A program made the translations under genes and the position numbers. Shown here piece after piece: positions 25,804 to 37,115 of a stretch of 64,000 nucleotides of DNA (position 1 is the first letter of the stretch; each line of letters starts with the position of its first letter). This stretch comes from Cruorifilaria tuberocauda (taxonomy: Eukaryota > Nematoda > Chromadorea > Rhabditida > Onchocercidae). The notes below the pieces were generated by a model. It did not search any database. It was not told the origin of the DNA and worked only from the letters and a program-made list of their open reading frames with translations. The stretch covers positions 84,989 through 148,988 of the forward strand of contig JABVXU010000107.1 in the NCBI GenBank assembly GCA_013365365.1. Reading direction: 5' to 3'.

Positions 25804-28800
25804 ATGAGTGCTTCTGCTAGTGCTACTGGACAAGCTTCAGATTTAGAGCTAATAAGCATGACGGGATTTCTCATGAATAACGAGCAATCTTCCAGTGCTG
25901 ATAATAGCTTGGTGAATTTCAATTGAAAATTTTAACAATTCGAATTTAACCATTTCGAAAAATGAATTTTATAAATTAAAGGAATTTCGAAAGAAGAATT
26001 TTTTTTTTTGAAATTTAAGAAGTTATTAAAAGAAAATGTTTACAGCTAATTATATTTTCATCAACGATGAAATGGTACTGTATATTTTTCAGAAGAATTA
26101 AAAATTAAACTTGAAATGGTGTAAATCAGTAATTGCTATTTGTTATTGCTTCCGATCACGTCACAAAATTATCATATTGTATGATTCTTTTTTTTTTTGC
26201 AGAGCAATAAGTACAAGAATTTCCCGAAACAATTACGTGTAAGCTTGCGTACGTCAGATTTTCCAAATGTACGTTACAATAACTTTTTGTTTCATCAATT
26301 TTCTATTATATCAAAAATCTAATTTCTCAATAAAAAAAAAAAGAAACAAAAGCTTCGATATAAGAACTCAAATATACATTTTTGTAATAACTAATTAAGT
26401 TATGAAAAAATTTTACTGTCTGTTAAATTTTAAGAATTTTAAAGAAAACGATGGAAATGAAGAGGAGGAAGAGGAATACGTGAGAGATACGTCATCACAA
26501 CCAAGGAATTATCTTAGATTTCGACCGGAAAATATTCAGGAAACACCAAAAAAAAAGAAACGATGTTGCCGTTGTTGCCAATTATGCATGCTAATTGCAA
26601 AAGTTCAATTTATAATTTTTAAAAATTTGATTTCACATCTAAGATTATTGATGCTTATAATTTATTAAATTTTAATTAAATTACTTTCATTTCTAGTTTA
26701 CTGGTGTATTGTGCTATGTATTTTGTTGCCCGCCAGTACCGGAAATGATCGTTCGAAAATTAGCATTTCATCCGGTAAAGAGAGGAAAAACATATGTTGT
26801 ATACGGAAAAGATAAAAGTGGAAATTTTGTAAAAACTGATAACGCCAAAAAGGTAAATATGAAAAATTGCTTAAATTAAAAAAAAAATAAATAAGACAAA
26901 AATAAATAAAAAAATAAATAAGTCTGTGAAAAATAAGACAATTCGTAATAATAAGCAAAAAGTAAGATAAATCGTAATAACCAAAGAGTAAGATGATTCA
27001 TAATAATACGCAAGTAAGATAAATCGTAATAATAGACAAGAAGTAAGATGAATCGTAATAATAAGTGAAAAGTAAAATAAATCGTAATAATAAGCAAGAA
27101 GTAACATAAATCATAATGATCAAAGAGTAAGACGATTCATAATAACACGCAAGTAAGATAAATCGTAATAATAGGCAAGAAGTAAGATGAATCGTAATAA
27201 TAGGTGAAAAGTAAGATAAATCGTAGTAATAAACAAGAAGTAAGATAATTCGTAATAATAAACAAAAAGTAAGATAATCTCTAAAATAACAATAAGTAAT
27301 ATTATGAAGTAACCATTCATTCTCTTATTAAAAATTACCGTATTCTTTTAATTTGCATAAGTTTACTTAAACTTGAAATCCCAGGAACTTGAAAATCTGA
27401 AATTCTAGGCGTCTAAGTTCACATGTATGAAATTCGAAGTGCAACAGCTTATTGATGGACCGCCAGTTTCAACGGAAAATGTTGAAATATCAATAATTAA
27501 AACAAAACGTGGCTCATATCTACCAATTTTGAGGATTGACAATAATATACCAATAACTGATAAATGTGATAATTTGGTAGGATTATTTTTTTTTATTTTT
27601 TAAAATTTTTTAATTTTATTTAATCAAATAGCTTCCTGATGATAAGAAGTTATTTCTTTAGACAAAGTATCTATCAATGATATTCCATTGTTTTCATCGT
27701 TTTATATTTCTAGTTTAAATCGTTTTTACCTATTTTTTTTTTGAGTATTCTGATTTATGATTAAATGGTGATCAATCAATGATTGATCAGTGATTGTGGA
27801 ATTGATTTTTTTTTTACTTTTTCTCCCAATTATCGACTATTTTTGAATAAAATAAAACTTTGATAAAGCTTATTTTTAAATTAATCTTTTCAAGTTACAT
27901 GTCTTTTTAGGTTGTATTATTTTCGCAGCCAAATAGCTCTGATTTAGGATGTTATTTTCAACCGTATGGATTAAATTTGAGGTAAATATTCATTGATAGG
28001 AAGTTAGAGTTAGCATAATCTGTGATATTCAGCTAGCAATACTGAAATTCATTTAAATATAAATAATTCGTGTCTGAAATAAGAAAATTTAACATCTTTT
28101 CTTCTTTTCTAAAATATCGTATGAGATACAGTACACGTTATGATTGCTTTGCAATTTTGATTAATAGTTTTGCAATTTCAATTTTAGGATTTGTAAAAGT
28201 TTATGAATGATTAAATAGTTCTATCAGTTCTGTACAAATATTCAGATAGTTTTATTTAATTTAAAAGAATTTTGAATTGTATTGTATTTGTAGACATATA
28301 TCTGAGCTATTGAAAGCTGATTTATATGCTTATGATTATTCCGGATATGGTGTTAGCACTGGTACTCCATCGGAAAAAAATATTTATGCTGATATTGAAG
28401 CAGCTTACAAACATATTTCTGAATCTCAGGGACCACGTGTTCGAGTAAGCTATCATGAATTTGCTACTTCTACTTAAAAAAAAAACAATTTCATGAAACA
28501 TTTCCTTATCACTTCTCTTTCAATCTACAATTTATCACTAGCGAAGTGCGTTTGGAAAAAATGATAAACTGATAATATTATCATAAGCAGTCAGAAAAAA
28601 AAAGTTATAAGCTGATAATATTATCATGATAAGTGGAGTAGTAAAATAATGAATATGACATGGATGAAATAAAGTTCATTGAGTAAAGATAAATGAAAAT
28701 AGGTTTATTTTTCAGACAGTAACACTTAGAAAATCTGAATGAATCAACAAATACTTAACTTATTATAATGATAAAATTCTGTCTGAAAATAACAATGAGT

Positions 28801-29534
28801 TAAATGAATTATACCTACAGTAGGTAATGGATAATTAATTAAATAGCTTACAGATTGCATTACTTGGCTACAGTATTGGTACAGTATCAACGGTTTATAT
28901 GGCTTCCAAACATCCACCAAATCTTTGTGGAATAGTACTCGTTGCACCACTTGCATCTGCCTTAAGGCTATATGGAGAAGCTGATCGAACTTGTTGCATG
29001 GACCGATTTTTAAGGTTTTTTATTTTTTGCTATAAATTTGAAATGTTCAAATTTGAGTTGCAAAAATTACTGCGAAGAATTACAAGAAATTTTAGCTTTA
29101 CTTAAGTCGAGTTTTAGATTTACTTAAGGCTAATATAAATGAACTCGAAAATTTTACTTTCTTTTTAATTCCAATTTCGTCTTGAGAAAAGTAATTTTTT
29201 TTCATTAAATTCATGGAATATTAATTATTATTTAAAACAGATTAAAATCATTATTTTGTTTTCTTAATTTTACTCTAACTTAATCATTTGAAGTTACGAT
29301 AGAGCACCAGAAGTTAATGTTCCTGTATTGGCTTGTCACGGTGGTATGGATACCGTTATACCCAAAAATCATAGTGAATTACTAATTGAACGATTTCCAC
29401 GTGCTGTTGCGCCATTCTACGTGGAAGAAGCTAATCATCTGACTATATTTACTAGACAGAATCTTTCTGTATTTCTTCGAATTCGTTATTTTTTATTCAA
29501 CGAAACTGATCATTTGCAAGCTGAAGTCGTATGA
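25804..29534 (+). CDS. ABHD17-like alpha/beta hydrolase (putative depalmitoylase)
   Basis: ABHD17 enzymes remove palmitate from membrane proteins. Nine exons (25804-25911, 26203-26268, 26435-26602, 26697-26852, 27409-27576, 27911-27981, 28294-28444, 28854-29014 and 29294-29534) encode 429 residues. Two Cys clusters, KRCCRCCQLCM (about 101-111) and YVFCCPP (about 121-127), match the palmitoylated N-terminus and CLFCCPP block of ABHD17. DLYAYDYSGYGVSTGTPSEKN is a family signature. The catalytic triad is visible as Ser303 (GYSIG), Asp369 (GGMD) and His398 (EEANH). Oddities: the HGN oxyanion motif after the first strand reads QPN (228-230), and an acidic extension of about 100 residues precedes the Cys cluster. 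The protein is about 120 residues longer than human ABHD17A, so it is probably a diverged nematode paralogue. The exon 3 donor GTTCAA is weak. Confidence 0.85.
26930..27290. repeat. 28-bp tandem repeat with a 139-bp higher-order period
   Basis: This lies in intron 4 of the ABHD17-like gene. Units of about 28 bases built on GTAAGATAAATCGTAATAAT repeat about 13 times. A block of five units from 26983 recurs from 27122 with only scattered single-base changes, so the array has a 139-base higher-order period. The overlapping open frames on both strands are by-products of the repeat. Confidence 0.85.
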
Positions 29535-31074
29535 TTGATTGTTTCATCTAATATCTGTTTACAATTTAAATATCTTTAAAATTTCATAAAGAAATTTATA
29601 AATTTCATTTATTAAATCTAGCATGCTAATTATAGCATAGATGAAGTTAGTGGAATGATTCGATGACAGGTAATAATATCGTTCGATCATCTTGATTCAA
29701 GAACCAGGTGATTTGATTGCTATCGAATTGATCCATTGTTGGATCTATTTTAAAAATATGCGATACAAATTTTTATTCAAACCTATCGTTATTTTACTTC
29801 CTCTAACATGGATTTGTAAGATAATTAATTAATATTAATTAAGATTATAAATTGAAAGAGGATTGTCTATTTTTTCATTTTTCTTTAATCTATTGACTAA
29901 CAGTTTATTATGTATAATTTGTTTATTTTAATATTCAAAGAAAAAGAAAGTAAACAATTCTCTTTCAATTTATAATCTTAATTAATTTTAATTAATTATC
30001 TTGCAAGTTATCTCGCAAATCCATATTGGAGAAAGCGAAATGTATTAAAATTAAATTTAGAAGTATGTATTAAAATTAAAATTAAAAAAAAACAAACATA
30101 ATATAAAAAAAGTTTTATAGAAAAAAAAAAACGAAAATTTTATCAAAATTTATAAAATGCTATCTTCACATTTGCATCTCTTTTTTTTCTAACGACGAGG
30201 TCAATGACAAGTTTTTCAAATAAAACGAAAAAGATGTTTAACCTTGACGAAACTGTAAAAGCAAACAAGCTGAACAATTCCTTTTACACCTGGTCATTAT
30301 TTATTTAATTGCTCTTACCTTTTTTCCAAATACAATTTCAAGATCGAACTATTGAAATTCAATTTACTATTCTGTACAATTTTAAAAAGATTTTGTCCCT
30401 TTCTTTCTTCTCTCCAAATTTCAATAACTTAACAAATAAATTGATATATAAGCTAAGGTTAGATAGTAATATTATACAATTTATATATTCGAGTAGCTTC
30501 AATTTTTTTTTTCTGAAATTTAAAATTTTAATAAAAAAATTTTGTTGTATTACTTTAAAAACCTTGAAAATACCAATATTACCTCAATTAAAAATTGCCG
30601 TTTTAACCTAAATTTTGTTATAAATGCTTTGTTGCACAATTTTTTCCAATCGAGGATTAACGAATTTTAAAACATCATTGTATGTATGCTGTGCGTGCAT
30701 GTACGTGTACACGCTTGCGTGTGTTTACGTGTACGTATGCGTGTATGTTTGATTTTTCTAAATAATAATCAAATAATGATGAAACAGTGATTGGTCAGTG
30801 ATTGCGGAATTAATTTTTACTGACTATTTTTTGTTTATATTTCTTGTTTAAATCATTTTTACCTATTACATATGCGTGTGTGTATGTTTGCGTATACACG
30901 TGCGTGTGTGTTTGCGTTTATGCGTGAGCGTGCGTTTACACGTACGTTGAGTGTAGGTGTGTATTTGCGTCAAATCGACTTCCATCTCATCGTTTTTTTC
31001 TGTCCAAAATTTAAATTCTCACGCATTCCAGTGGTGTTTGAAAGTTATTCAAATTTTTCATTTCAAAACTTTAG
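29535..31074. other. Spacer between the ABHD17-like gene and the Cys-rich secreted gene
   Basis: The spacer holds the foldback element at 29808-30024, long A/T runs, and two blocks of TG/CGTG-rich simple sequence (30678-30750 and 30870-30965). No gene is supported. Confidence 0.5.
29808..30024. repeat. Foldback (inverted-repeat) element, MITE-like
   Basis: The left arm, starting ATGGATTTG at 29808, runs about 60 bases. Its reverse complement ends at 30024 (CAAATCCAT), with one 12-base insertion in the right arm and few mismatches. The arms enclose about 75 bases of non-repeated sequence. Sixty bases of the right arm (29947-30006) recur exactly at 34026-34085. No transposase is present, so it would have to be a non-autonomous element or a structured satellite. 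Confidence 0.7.
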
Positions 31075-32961
31075 ATGGTTACAAGAAACCTGTTTGCTAT
31101 TGTTAGCATCAAATTATTGACAGTTATTGTTGGACAATTTTGGGATCCGTATGAAACGTATAATTCATTTTATAATTCAGATTCATATCAACAAGGTTTC
31201 TTTTTTGTTTTTGGAATTCCTTTTTTATATCATATAAGCTCTTCAATTTCATGTAATTTTCGCTTTTTTTTTTTAAAAATTCTTAAATTTATATAAAAAT
31301 AATCATAATATATAATAAGAAATAAAAAAGAATTTAAAATTTTAAAAATTTAAAAATTAAAAAAATCGTAAATTTCAAAAATTTGCATGATATTTTATTG
31401 TATTATAAAAAGTACAATAGTGATTAAATTATTTTTAAATCATTTAAAAATAACTTGATCGCTATCGTATTTTTTAATAATTTGAAGTTTAAAACTGAAA
31501 GTTTAAAGTAAATAATTTAAAGTTTGAAAAAATTTTTTCGAAATTTCTTCAGGTAATATAGTAAAATAATTTTCCAATGTTTCAGTTATAAATTAGATGC
31601 AAATAAAGTTAAATCAACGATATAACTTTGTAAATAATTTCATTCCTGAAAAAATATTTACTGAAAAGTATTAACTAATTATCGTATCATCTATTACAGG
31701 ACTAGGATACGATGGAGGATGTGGAAATATTGTAGTGACCAGAGTACCGTGTCAACAACCTGCTAGACAGTGGAATATGTATCCGGACGATTATCAGTCA
31801 CCGAATTACAATAGACGACCATATTTTGGTATTTAGATTTCACTTCTAGTTTCTTGATTAATTTCAGGAAAAGTTAAGTAACTAATTAGGTTTAAATACA
31901 CCTAATTAGTTACTTAACTCTGTTTTAAAAATTCAATTTATAAAAAATTTTCAAAAATACCGTAACTTGTAAAACACCGTAATGATTTTAGGATTATTCA
32001 TTTTGTTACAGGAATAATGCCACGTATGTTTTCACCGTACGGTAATAACGGTATGATACCTCGAACCAACGATTTTACGATAGATTTACTAAATCGTGAT
32101 ATTTTACTGGATGGTATGGAAGCAGGAAGAATACGTAGCAATCTTTTAGCTTCAAAATTGTTCGCAGCTAATATTCTCAATGATAAGAATAGATTTGTGG
32201 TAAATTATTTAAGTAAATTATTATTACTGTATCCAGTGAATTTTTCATTATTGGAATAAAGTATTTTAGTACAAATTCCTTCTTCCTATTTCAGTACAAA
32301 TTCTTTTTTTCCTATTCAGTGGAAATTTCTTCTTCCTACTTCAGTACGAATTCATTTTTCCTATTTCAGTACAAATTCCTTTTTTCCTATTTCAGTACAA
32401 ATTCCTTTTTTCCTATTTCAGTACAAATTCCTTTTTTCCTTTTTCAGTATAAATTCCTTTTTTCCTATTTCAGTACAAATTCCTTTCTTCCTATTCAGTA
32501 CAAATTACCAATAGCGAAAGAATTTCATTTAATGAGATGATTTCATGATTTCATTTAATTAATTTAATTTAACGAGCTAAACTAATCTTCCCGCGATATC
32601 TCAAATTCCTTTTTTATATCATTTGATCTTAATCAAATTTCAATTGAAATTTGATTATGATTACAAAAATTGACTGGAGAAAATGAATTATTTTTATGAT
32701 GCAAATTAAAAAGCAGTATCAATCAATACGGAATCAGAAGAGATTCCGAAAATTAGAACGGAAAAGAAATTGCCGCTGTAAAATTTTATGAAATTTCAGG
32801 CCAATGGTTGTTCATATGATGTGAATCATAGTAGATGCGCGGATAATTTAAATCTTTGCAAGGGACGATGCAAAAACTTTGGTGATAATACAACACATGA
32901 TTGCAGATGTGTACCGGAAGATGTGCTATCCATTTTAGGCTTAACGACGATTCACAAATAA
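31075..32961 (+). CDS. Secreted Cys-rich protein of unknown function
   Basis: I do not recognise this protein. Four exons (31075-31195, 31700-31828, 32012-32199 and 32800-32961) encode 199 residues with phase kept at all joins. The first 20 residues are a hydrophobic signal peptide (start MVTRNLFAIV), so the product should enter the secretory pathway. A Tyr/Asn/Pro-rich middle with two Cys is followed by a C-terminal module with six Cys at about 150, 159, 166, 170, 181 and 183 (C-x8-C-x6-C-x3-C-x10-C-x-C), probably disulfide-bonded. The spacing does not match the Kunitz, ShK or defensin patterns I know. The start ATG lies directly behind TTTAG, a likely spliced-leader acceptor. The gene is real by its signal peptide, phased introns and ordered Cys; its role is unknown. 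Confidence 0.75.
32261..32508 (+). repeat. 26-bp tandem repeat carrying TTTCAG, about ten copies
   Basis: This lies in the third intron of the Cys-rich gene. Units of the type CCTATTTCAGTACAAATTCC repeat about ten times. Each carries a near-consensus nematode 3' splice site (TTTCAG), so the intron holds an array of decoy acceptors ahead of the true one at 32799. Confidence 0.85.
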
Positions 32962-33534
32962 TTACGAATAGCATTTCATTTAATTTTAATTTAGTGTTAT
33001 CGAATAATGATAAACGTAATATAACATAAATTTTTATTGAATTTAAATTTTGAAAGAAAGAATCCGAATTGAATATTTTGACATAATCTTATTATATAAA
33101 TTTTCATCTCTTTACTGAACAAATATCCGTTTCAATTTAAATCGATTTGATCATCATTTTGAAAATCAAAAATAAATGCTTTATTACTTTTAAGCTTACT
33201 TTAAATGATGACTTTAATTGAATCTATAAATGACTTCTTCTTTTTTTTGCATTTTCAAACTTACTAAACAAAATAAAACTCAAGAAAAGCAATGAATAGG
33301 AAAAGAAAGAAGAACGAAATGAAGTTTGTAAAAGAGTAAAACTGAAGTTTTGGAAAAACTTTAATAAGTTTTTTTTTTGAGTAAAATTTTCCCAAATACA
33401 ATATTTTAAAGGATAAAAAATTCATACAAAAGCAAATAGACATAAAATTTTTAGCTAATCGGAATAACTCATTCAATTTATCGTTTACTAAAAGGCTTTC
33501 TTCTTTCTGCAATACTGATTATGATACGTTTAGG

Positions 33535-33655
33535 ATACGTGATTATAATACGTTTATGATACGTGATTATAATACGTTTATTATACGTGATTATGATACG
33601 TTTATGATACGTGATACGTGATTATGATACGTTTATGATACGTGATACGTTGATA
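33535..33655. repeat. 24-bp tandem repeat (GTGATTATAATACGTTTATG type)
   Basis: Four full units and two truncated ones (GTGATAC only) follow each other, differing mainly by A/G changes in the middle. It is followed at 33695-33850 by a second, more degenerate array based on ATCCGGATTGAT. Confidence 0.8.
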
Positions 33656-34011
33656 TCAGCTTGTCATTATCGTTTCGGATTAATGCAATGGCTATCCGAA
33701 TTGATACAGTGAGTATCCGGATCATGCAATAGATATCAGGATTGATATAATGAACATCCAGATTGATACATGAGTATCCGGATTGATGTAACGGATAATA
33801 GATCTATTATCTATTACATAATAGATATCCGGATTGATGTAATAACGAGTATTAGTAGGATTACTATTCGAAGAACTATTTTAAATCCTTCTCAAAAGAG
33901 TTGCAAAGTTTATTTTAAAGGATTTCAAAGGAAGCTCAAAAAATAAAACACAAAAAAAAATTATGCATATTTTCATGATATCGTCTTATCGATGATATTC
34001 AAACATTGATA

Positions 34012-34097
34012 AATTTACACATGATAAAGTAAACAATTCTCTTTCAATTTATAATCTTAATTAATTTTAATTAATTATCTTGCAATTTACACATGAT
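34012..34097. mobile_element. Solo arm of the foldback element between 14-bp direct repeats
   Basis: The 60 bases at 34026-34085 are identical to 29947-30006. The insert is bordered by AATTTACACATGAT on both sides (34012-34025 and 34084-34097), which looks like a target-site duplication; the first two bases of the right copy may belong to the element. Insertion is inference from the layout. Confidence 0.65.
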
Positions 34098-34637
34098 GAA
34101 TTTATTTCCCATTTCGTTACGATAGTATAAATTCAGTTTTATCAGCTTTTATCAATATTTCTTTGAATTTTTGCTGTTTATTTCAAAACATTTATTTTTG
34201 CATTAATTTCCAGCTGATAATTTGATAGCTTATCATAATTTCTATTCAATTTGATAAAAAAATTTTTTAAATTATAATTTATTTCAGATTGTTTTATTGA
34301 ATTATTTTAGATTATTATTCAAAATTTTATTTACCAGAAATTGACAATTTCAATAAATATTTACATTTGAGAAAAAGTTCGTTTAAAATTAAAAAAATGA
34401 ATTTTTTGCTGTAAATATTTACAATTTCAAACCGAACTAAGGTAAAAGTAACAAATTGAAAAACCTTTAAAATACTTCTACTTTTTTGCTTTCAATTTAA
34501 AAAAAATCAAAAAACAAAATTAGCACTGAGTTTAAAATACGAATGAAAAATTAATTGAGAATAAATTGAGCGCAACATATTTTTTTTTTTTATATATTTC
34601 AATTTTAAACTTAACGAATCGTTTTACAGTAAAATTA

Positions 34638-34907
34638 TCAAATTAATACGGTAGCAGCAGTTAAATTCGTTCGAAAAAGCACCACAGAAAATGGTTCAAC
34701 GGAAAAATACAGGAAACAGTTTGATAGATGAGTTATATAGCAACCAAAGCTATTACCAACGATACAATGCCAACCGGAACCATAGGTACTATCAAATTTT
34801 TGCTTCAATAATTTAGCAATTTGTTGTAAATTATAATTTTTTGCATTAATTTCTTGTTGTACCAATTTTTGCGCAAAAATTGCCTTTGATTGACTCATTT
34901 CAATACT
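34638..34907 (-). CDS. LC8-type dynein light chain (divergent), main exon
   Basis: LC8 proteins are small dimeric hubs of the dynein motor that bind many partners. This exon encodes 89 residues. KLLKQKFDSTYGSGWHCIVG followed by NSFGCYITH and YFSVEPFSVVLFR aligns along the length of LC8 ([26 protein letters not shown]...LLFKSG). The WHCIVG core and the edge strand forming the peptide groove are kept; the remainder is diverged and the tail is six or so residues longer. An acceptor TTATAG opens the exon at 34907, so a first exon is needed. The nearest in-phase candidate is ATGAATTAC at 35402-35394, just before a perfect GTAAGT donor. With it the protein has 92 residues (LC8 has 89). This is probably a nematode-specific paralogue. 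Confidence 0.8.
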   Translation of the reverse strand, partial: SIEMSQSKAIFAQKLVQQEINAKNYNLQQIAKLLKQKFDSTYGSGWHCIVGNSFGCYITHLSNCFLYFSVEPFSVVLFRTNLTAATVLI

Positions 34908-35393
34908 CTATAAAAGTTATAATTGTTGCAATTTTACTATAATTGCAATTTTAAATTATTTAAAAGAAAAGTTTAATTTAAATTTTCCTATCGATAATCG
35001 ATTGATTATCAGTGCTAGTGATAGATTGATTATCAGTAATTTGTAGCAGTTGTAGGATGAAAGTGAAAGGAGTGAAAGATCATTACTGGAAAGATTTTCT
35101 ATCAAATTACAATGAATGATATATTTATTGATCTGAACACTTTACAGTTAACAAAATTCAGTGATAAGATCGATCAATCAAATCAATCATCGATTATCTA
35201 ACGAAATTTCTCAATCAGTTACTCCTCAATTTGAACTCTGAACTCTTAAATCTGTTCTTCGACACTCACCTTTAAGGAGGAAACTAGTCTTGTAAGAATT
35301 TTAAAATATGAAGTATGACGAAATAAATAAAGGTTGGAAATAAGATAAGTGTTAATTAGAAATAGCACAAATTGACGTAAATAAAGGACTTAC

Positions 35394-35402
35394 GTAATTC
35401 AT
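35394..35402 (-). CDS. Candidate first exon of the LC8-like gene (MNY)
   Basis: Nine bases, ATG AAT TAC, are followed by GTAAGTCC on the minus strand. They are in phase 0 with the main exon at 34907. Such a short exon cannot be proven from sequence; another upstream exon is possible. Confidence 0.3.
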
Positions 35403-35989
35403 TTTTATTGCTTCACGTGATTTTATTACACTTTTACACTTCGTTCAACCGTTTACGTAAGCAACAATACATGAAATAATGTTGGAAATGCGTATTAAAT
35501 TCATTTCCTTTCTTAAATCGTTTTCTTCTCATTTCAAATTTCTAAAATTCAATTTAACTTAATTAAAATTAAAATATTCAATCATAAACAAATCTACCGT
35601 TTATATTCTTTATTTTTCAATTATAATTACTTTTATTTACTTATAATACTTATATACTTACAGTAAAAGTAAAAACTATAGTAAAAGTCATAGCAAAAAT
35701 ACACTATACTTATAATACTTATGTTACTCATAATTTCATATTCAATTATAATACTTATAGAATAATTTAATAAGTTATTTCACTTTAAATCACAAATATA
35801 ATGAATTACTCAAACCATAAAAAATAATAGATTGTCTTCCAACTATCTAATTTCTTGTCATTTAAACAATAATAACTTTACTCAAATTGCTCGTTATTAG
35901 TGCTGCTGCGTTTTGATTTACAATTATACTTTAATTAGCTTATGCAAAATTAATTTATTAGTCATACTGAACATTTTAATTTTACTCAA

Positions 35990-36166
35990 CTTGCATTTAT
36001 TTGTACAGTAATTTTTTGTTTTATTTGTGAAGTACTTTCTTGTTGAACTTGCATTTATTTGTACAGTAGTTTCTTGTCTTGCATTTATTTGTACAGTAAT
36101 TTTTTGTTTTATTTGTGAAGTATTTTCTTGTTGAACTTGCATTTATTTGTCCAGTAGTTTCTTGTC
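35990..36166. repeat. 88-bp tandem duplication
   Basis: CTTGCATTTATTTGTACAG starts at 35990 and again at 36078, and the two copies agree almost base for base. Each copy is itself composite, since the same CTTGCATTTATTTG motif recurs in its second half. Confidence 0.85.
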
Positions 36167-36167
36167 A

Positions 36168-36264
36168 AAAACATTTTAATACCTTTAATTTATTAAATAA
36201 TCATAAGTTTCATATAAAACATTTTAATACCTTTAATTTATTACATGATTATAAATTCCATACA
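36168..36264. repeat. 48-bp tandem duplication
   Basis: AAAACATTTTAATACCTTTA begins in both copies, 48 bases apart, and the match continues through ATTTATTA into a drifted second half. Confidence 0.8.
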
Positions 36265-36412
36265 GGTAAGATCATAACTATCAACAACGGAGAAAGAGAT
36301 AAGTTAAATTATAAATAAAATCAGATAATTTTCAGATGTGAAAGCAATCGTTTTATATTTCGTATATAACTTTCATATAACTTTTAATAACTATTATATC
36401 TTTCGTTACTAT

Positions 36413-36622
36413 CACAAATATTATAGCGCAAATGATAATAACAAATGATTAAAACTAACTTTATATCTTTTACTGTTTATCACATGAGTGATAAACAATG
36501 ATTACAACTAACTTTATAACTTTTATTATTATCACTATATTATAGCGTAAATGATGATAACAAATAATTATAACTAACTTTATACTTTTCGTTATTATCA
36601 CAATGATGATAACAAATGATTA
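36413..36622. repeat. Degenerate ~60-bp tandem repeat, 3.5 copies
   Basis: The motif GATAACAAATGATTAAAACTAACTT, taken with its TATTATCAC flank, recurs with insertions and substitutions. No coding potential. Confidence 0.7.
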
Positions 36623-37115
36623 AAACAACAAATTTGGTAGCGTATCAGAAAGACCCAATCAGTAATTTTGAGAAAAACAAAATATCCGTAAAAAAATGAA
36701 TTTAAAAATTGAAATTTTAATGCATTGAAGTTTTCCGGGTAGCAATTAAATTTCATTTTCTAAAAAAAGAGCATGAGCTGAGGTAATCATTCATTTTCTG
36801 AATTTAATTTTTCAGCAAAATTTACACATGCAAGTTTTAGATACCTAAAAACTTTTAATTATTTCAACAGCAAAGTAATTTCACTTAGCAAACTTATCGT
36901 TGAAATATTTTTTTTTAATGTAAATTAAAAATTGTTATGTAAATTTAGTAAATTAAAAATAATTTCCATATAGCAATGAGAGAAATTCAATCATAACATT
37001 TCTCATGGAAAAGAAAAAAAGAAAACAATGATTTCATGAAATTTAAATTTATCATGCAGTTTACTTATTTAGCAGCTATATCATGATTTATCACTATATA
37101 ATATTCTCGATATGT

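Larger units (their letters stand above)
32962..34637. other. Repeat-rich spacer
   Basis: There is no supported gene. It contains a 24-bp array (33535-33655), degenerate GTATCCGGATTGAT units (33695-33850) and the solo copy of the foldback-element arm (34026-34085). Confidence 0.5.
35403..37115. other. Spacer with several minisatellites
   Basis: There is no supported gene. It holds an 88-bp duplication (35990-36166), a 48-bp duplication (36168-36264) and a degenerate array of about 60 bp (36413-36622). Short open frames here come from these repeats. Confidence 0.5.

Noticed and set aside
26871..27320. Several overlapping 65-85-residue frames on the minus strand
   Set aside because: All are generated by the 28-bp intronic satellite of the ABHD17-like gene.
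30309..30611. 100-residue Phe/Lys/Ile-rich frame
   Set aside because: Low-complexity composition typical of AT-rich DNA, with no motif and no splice partners.
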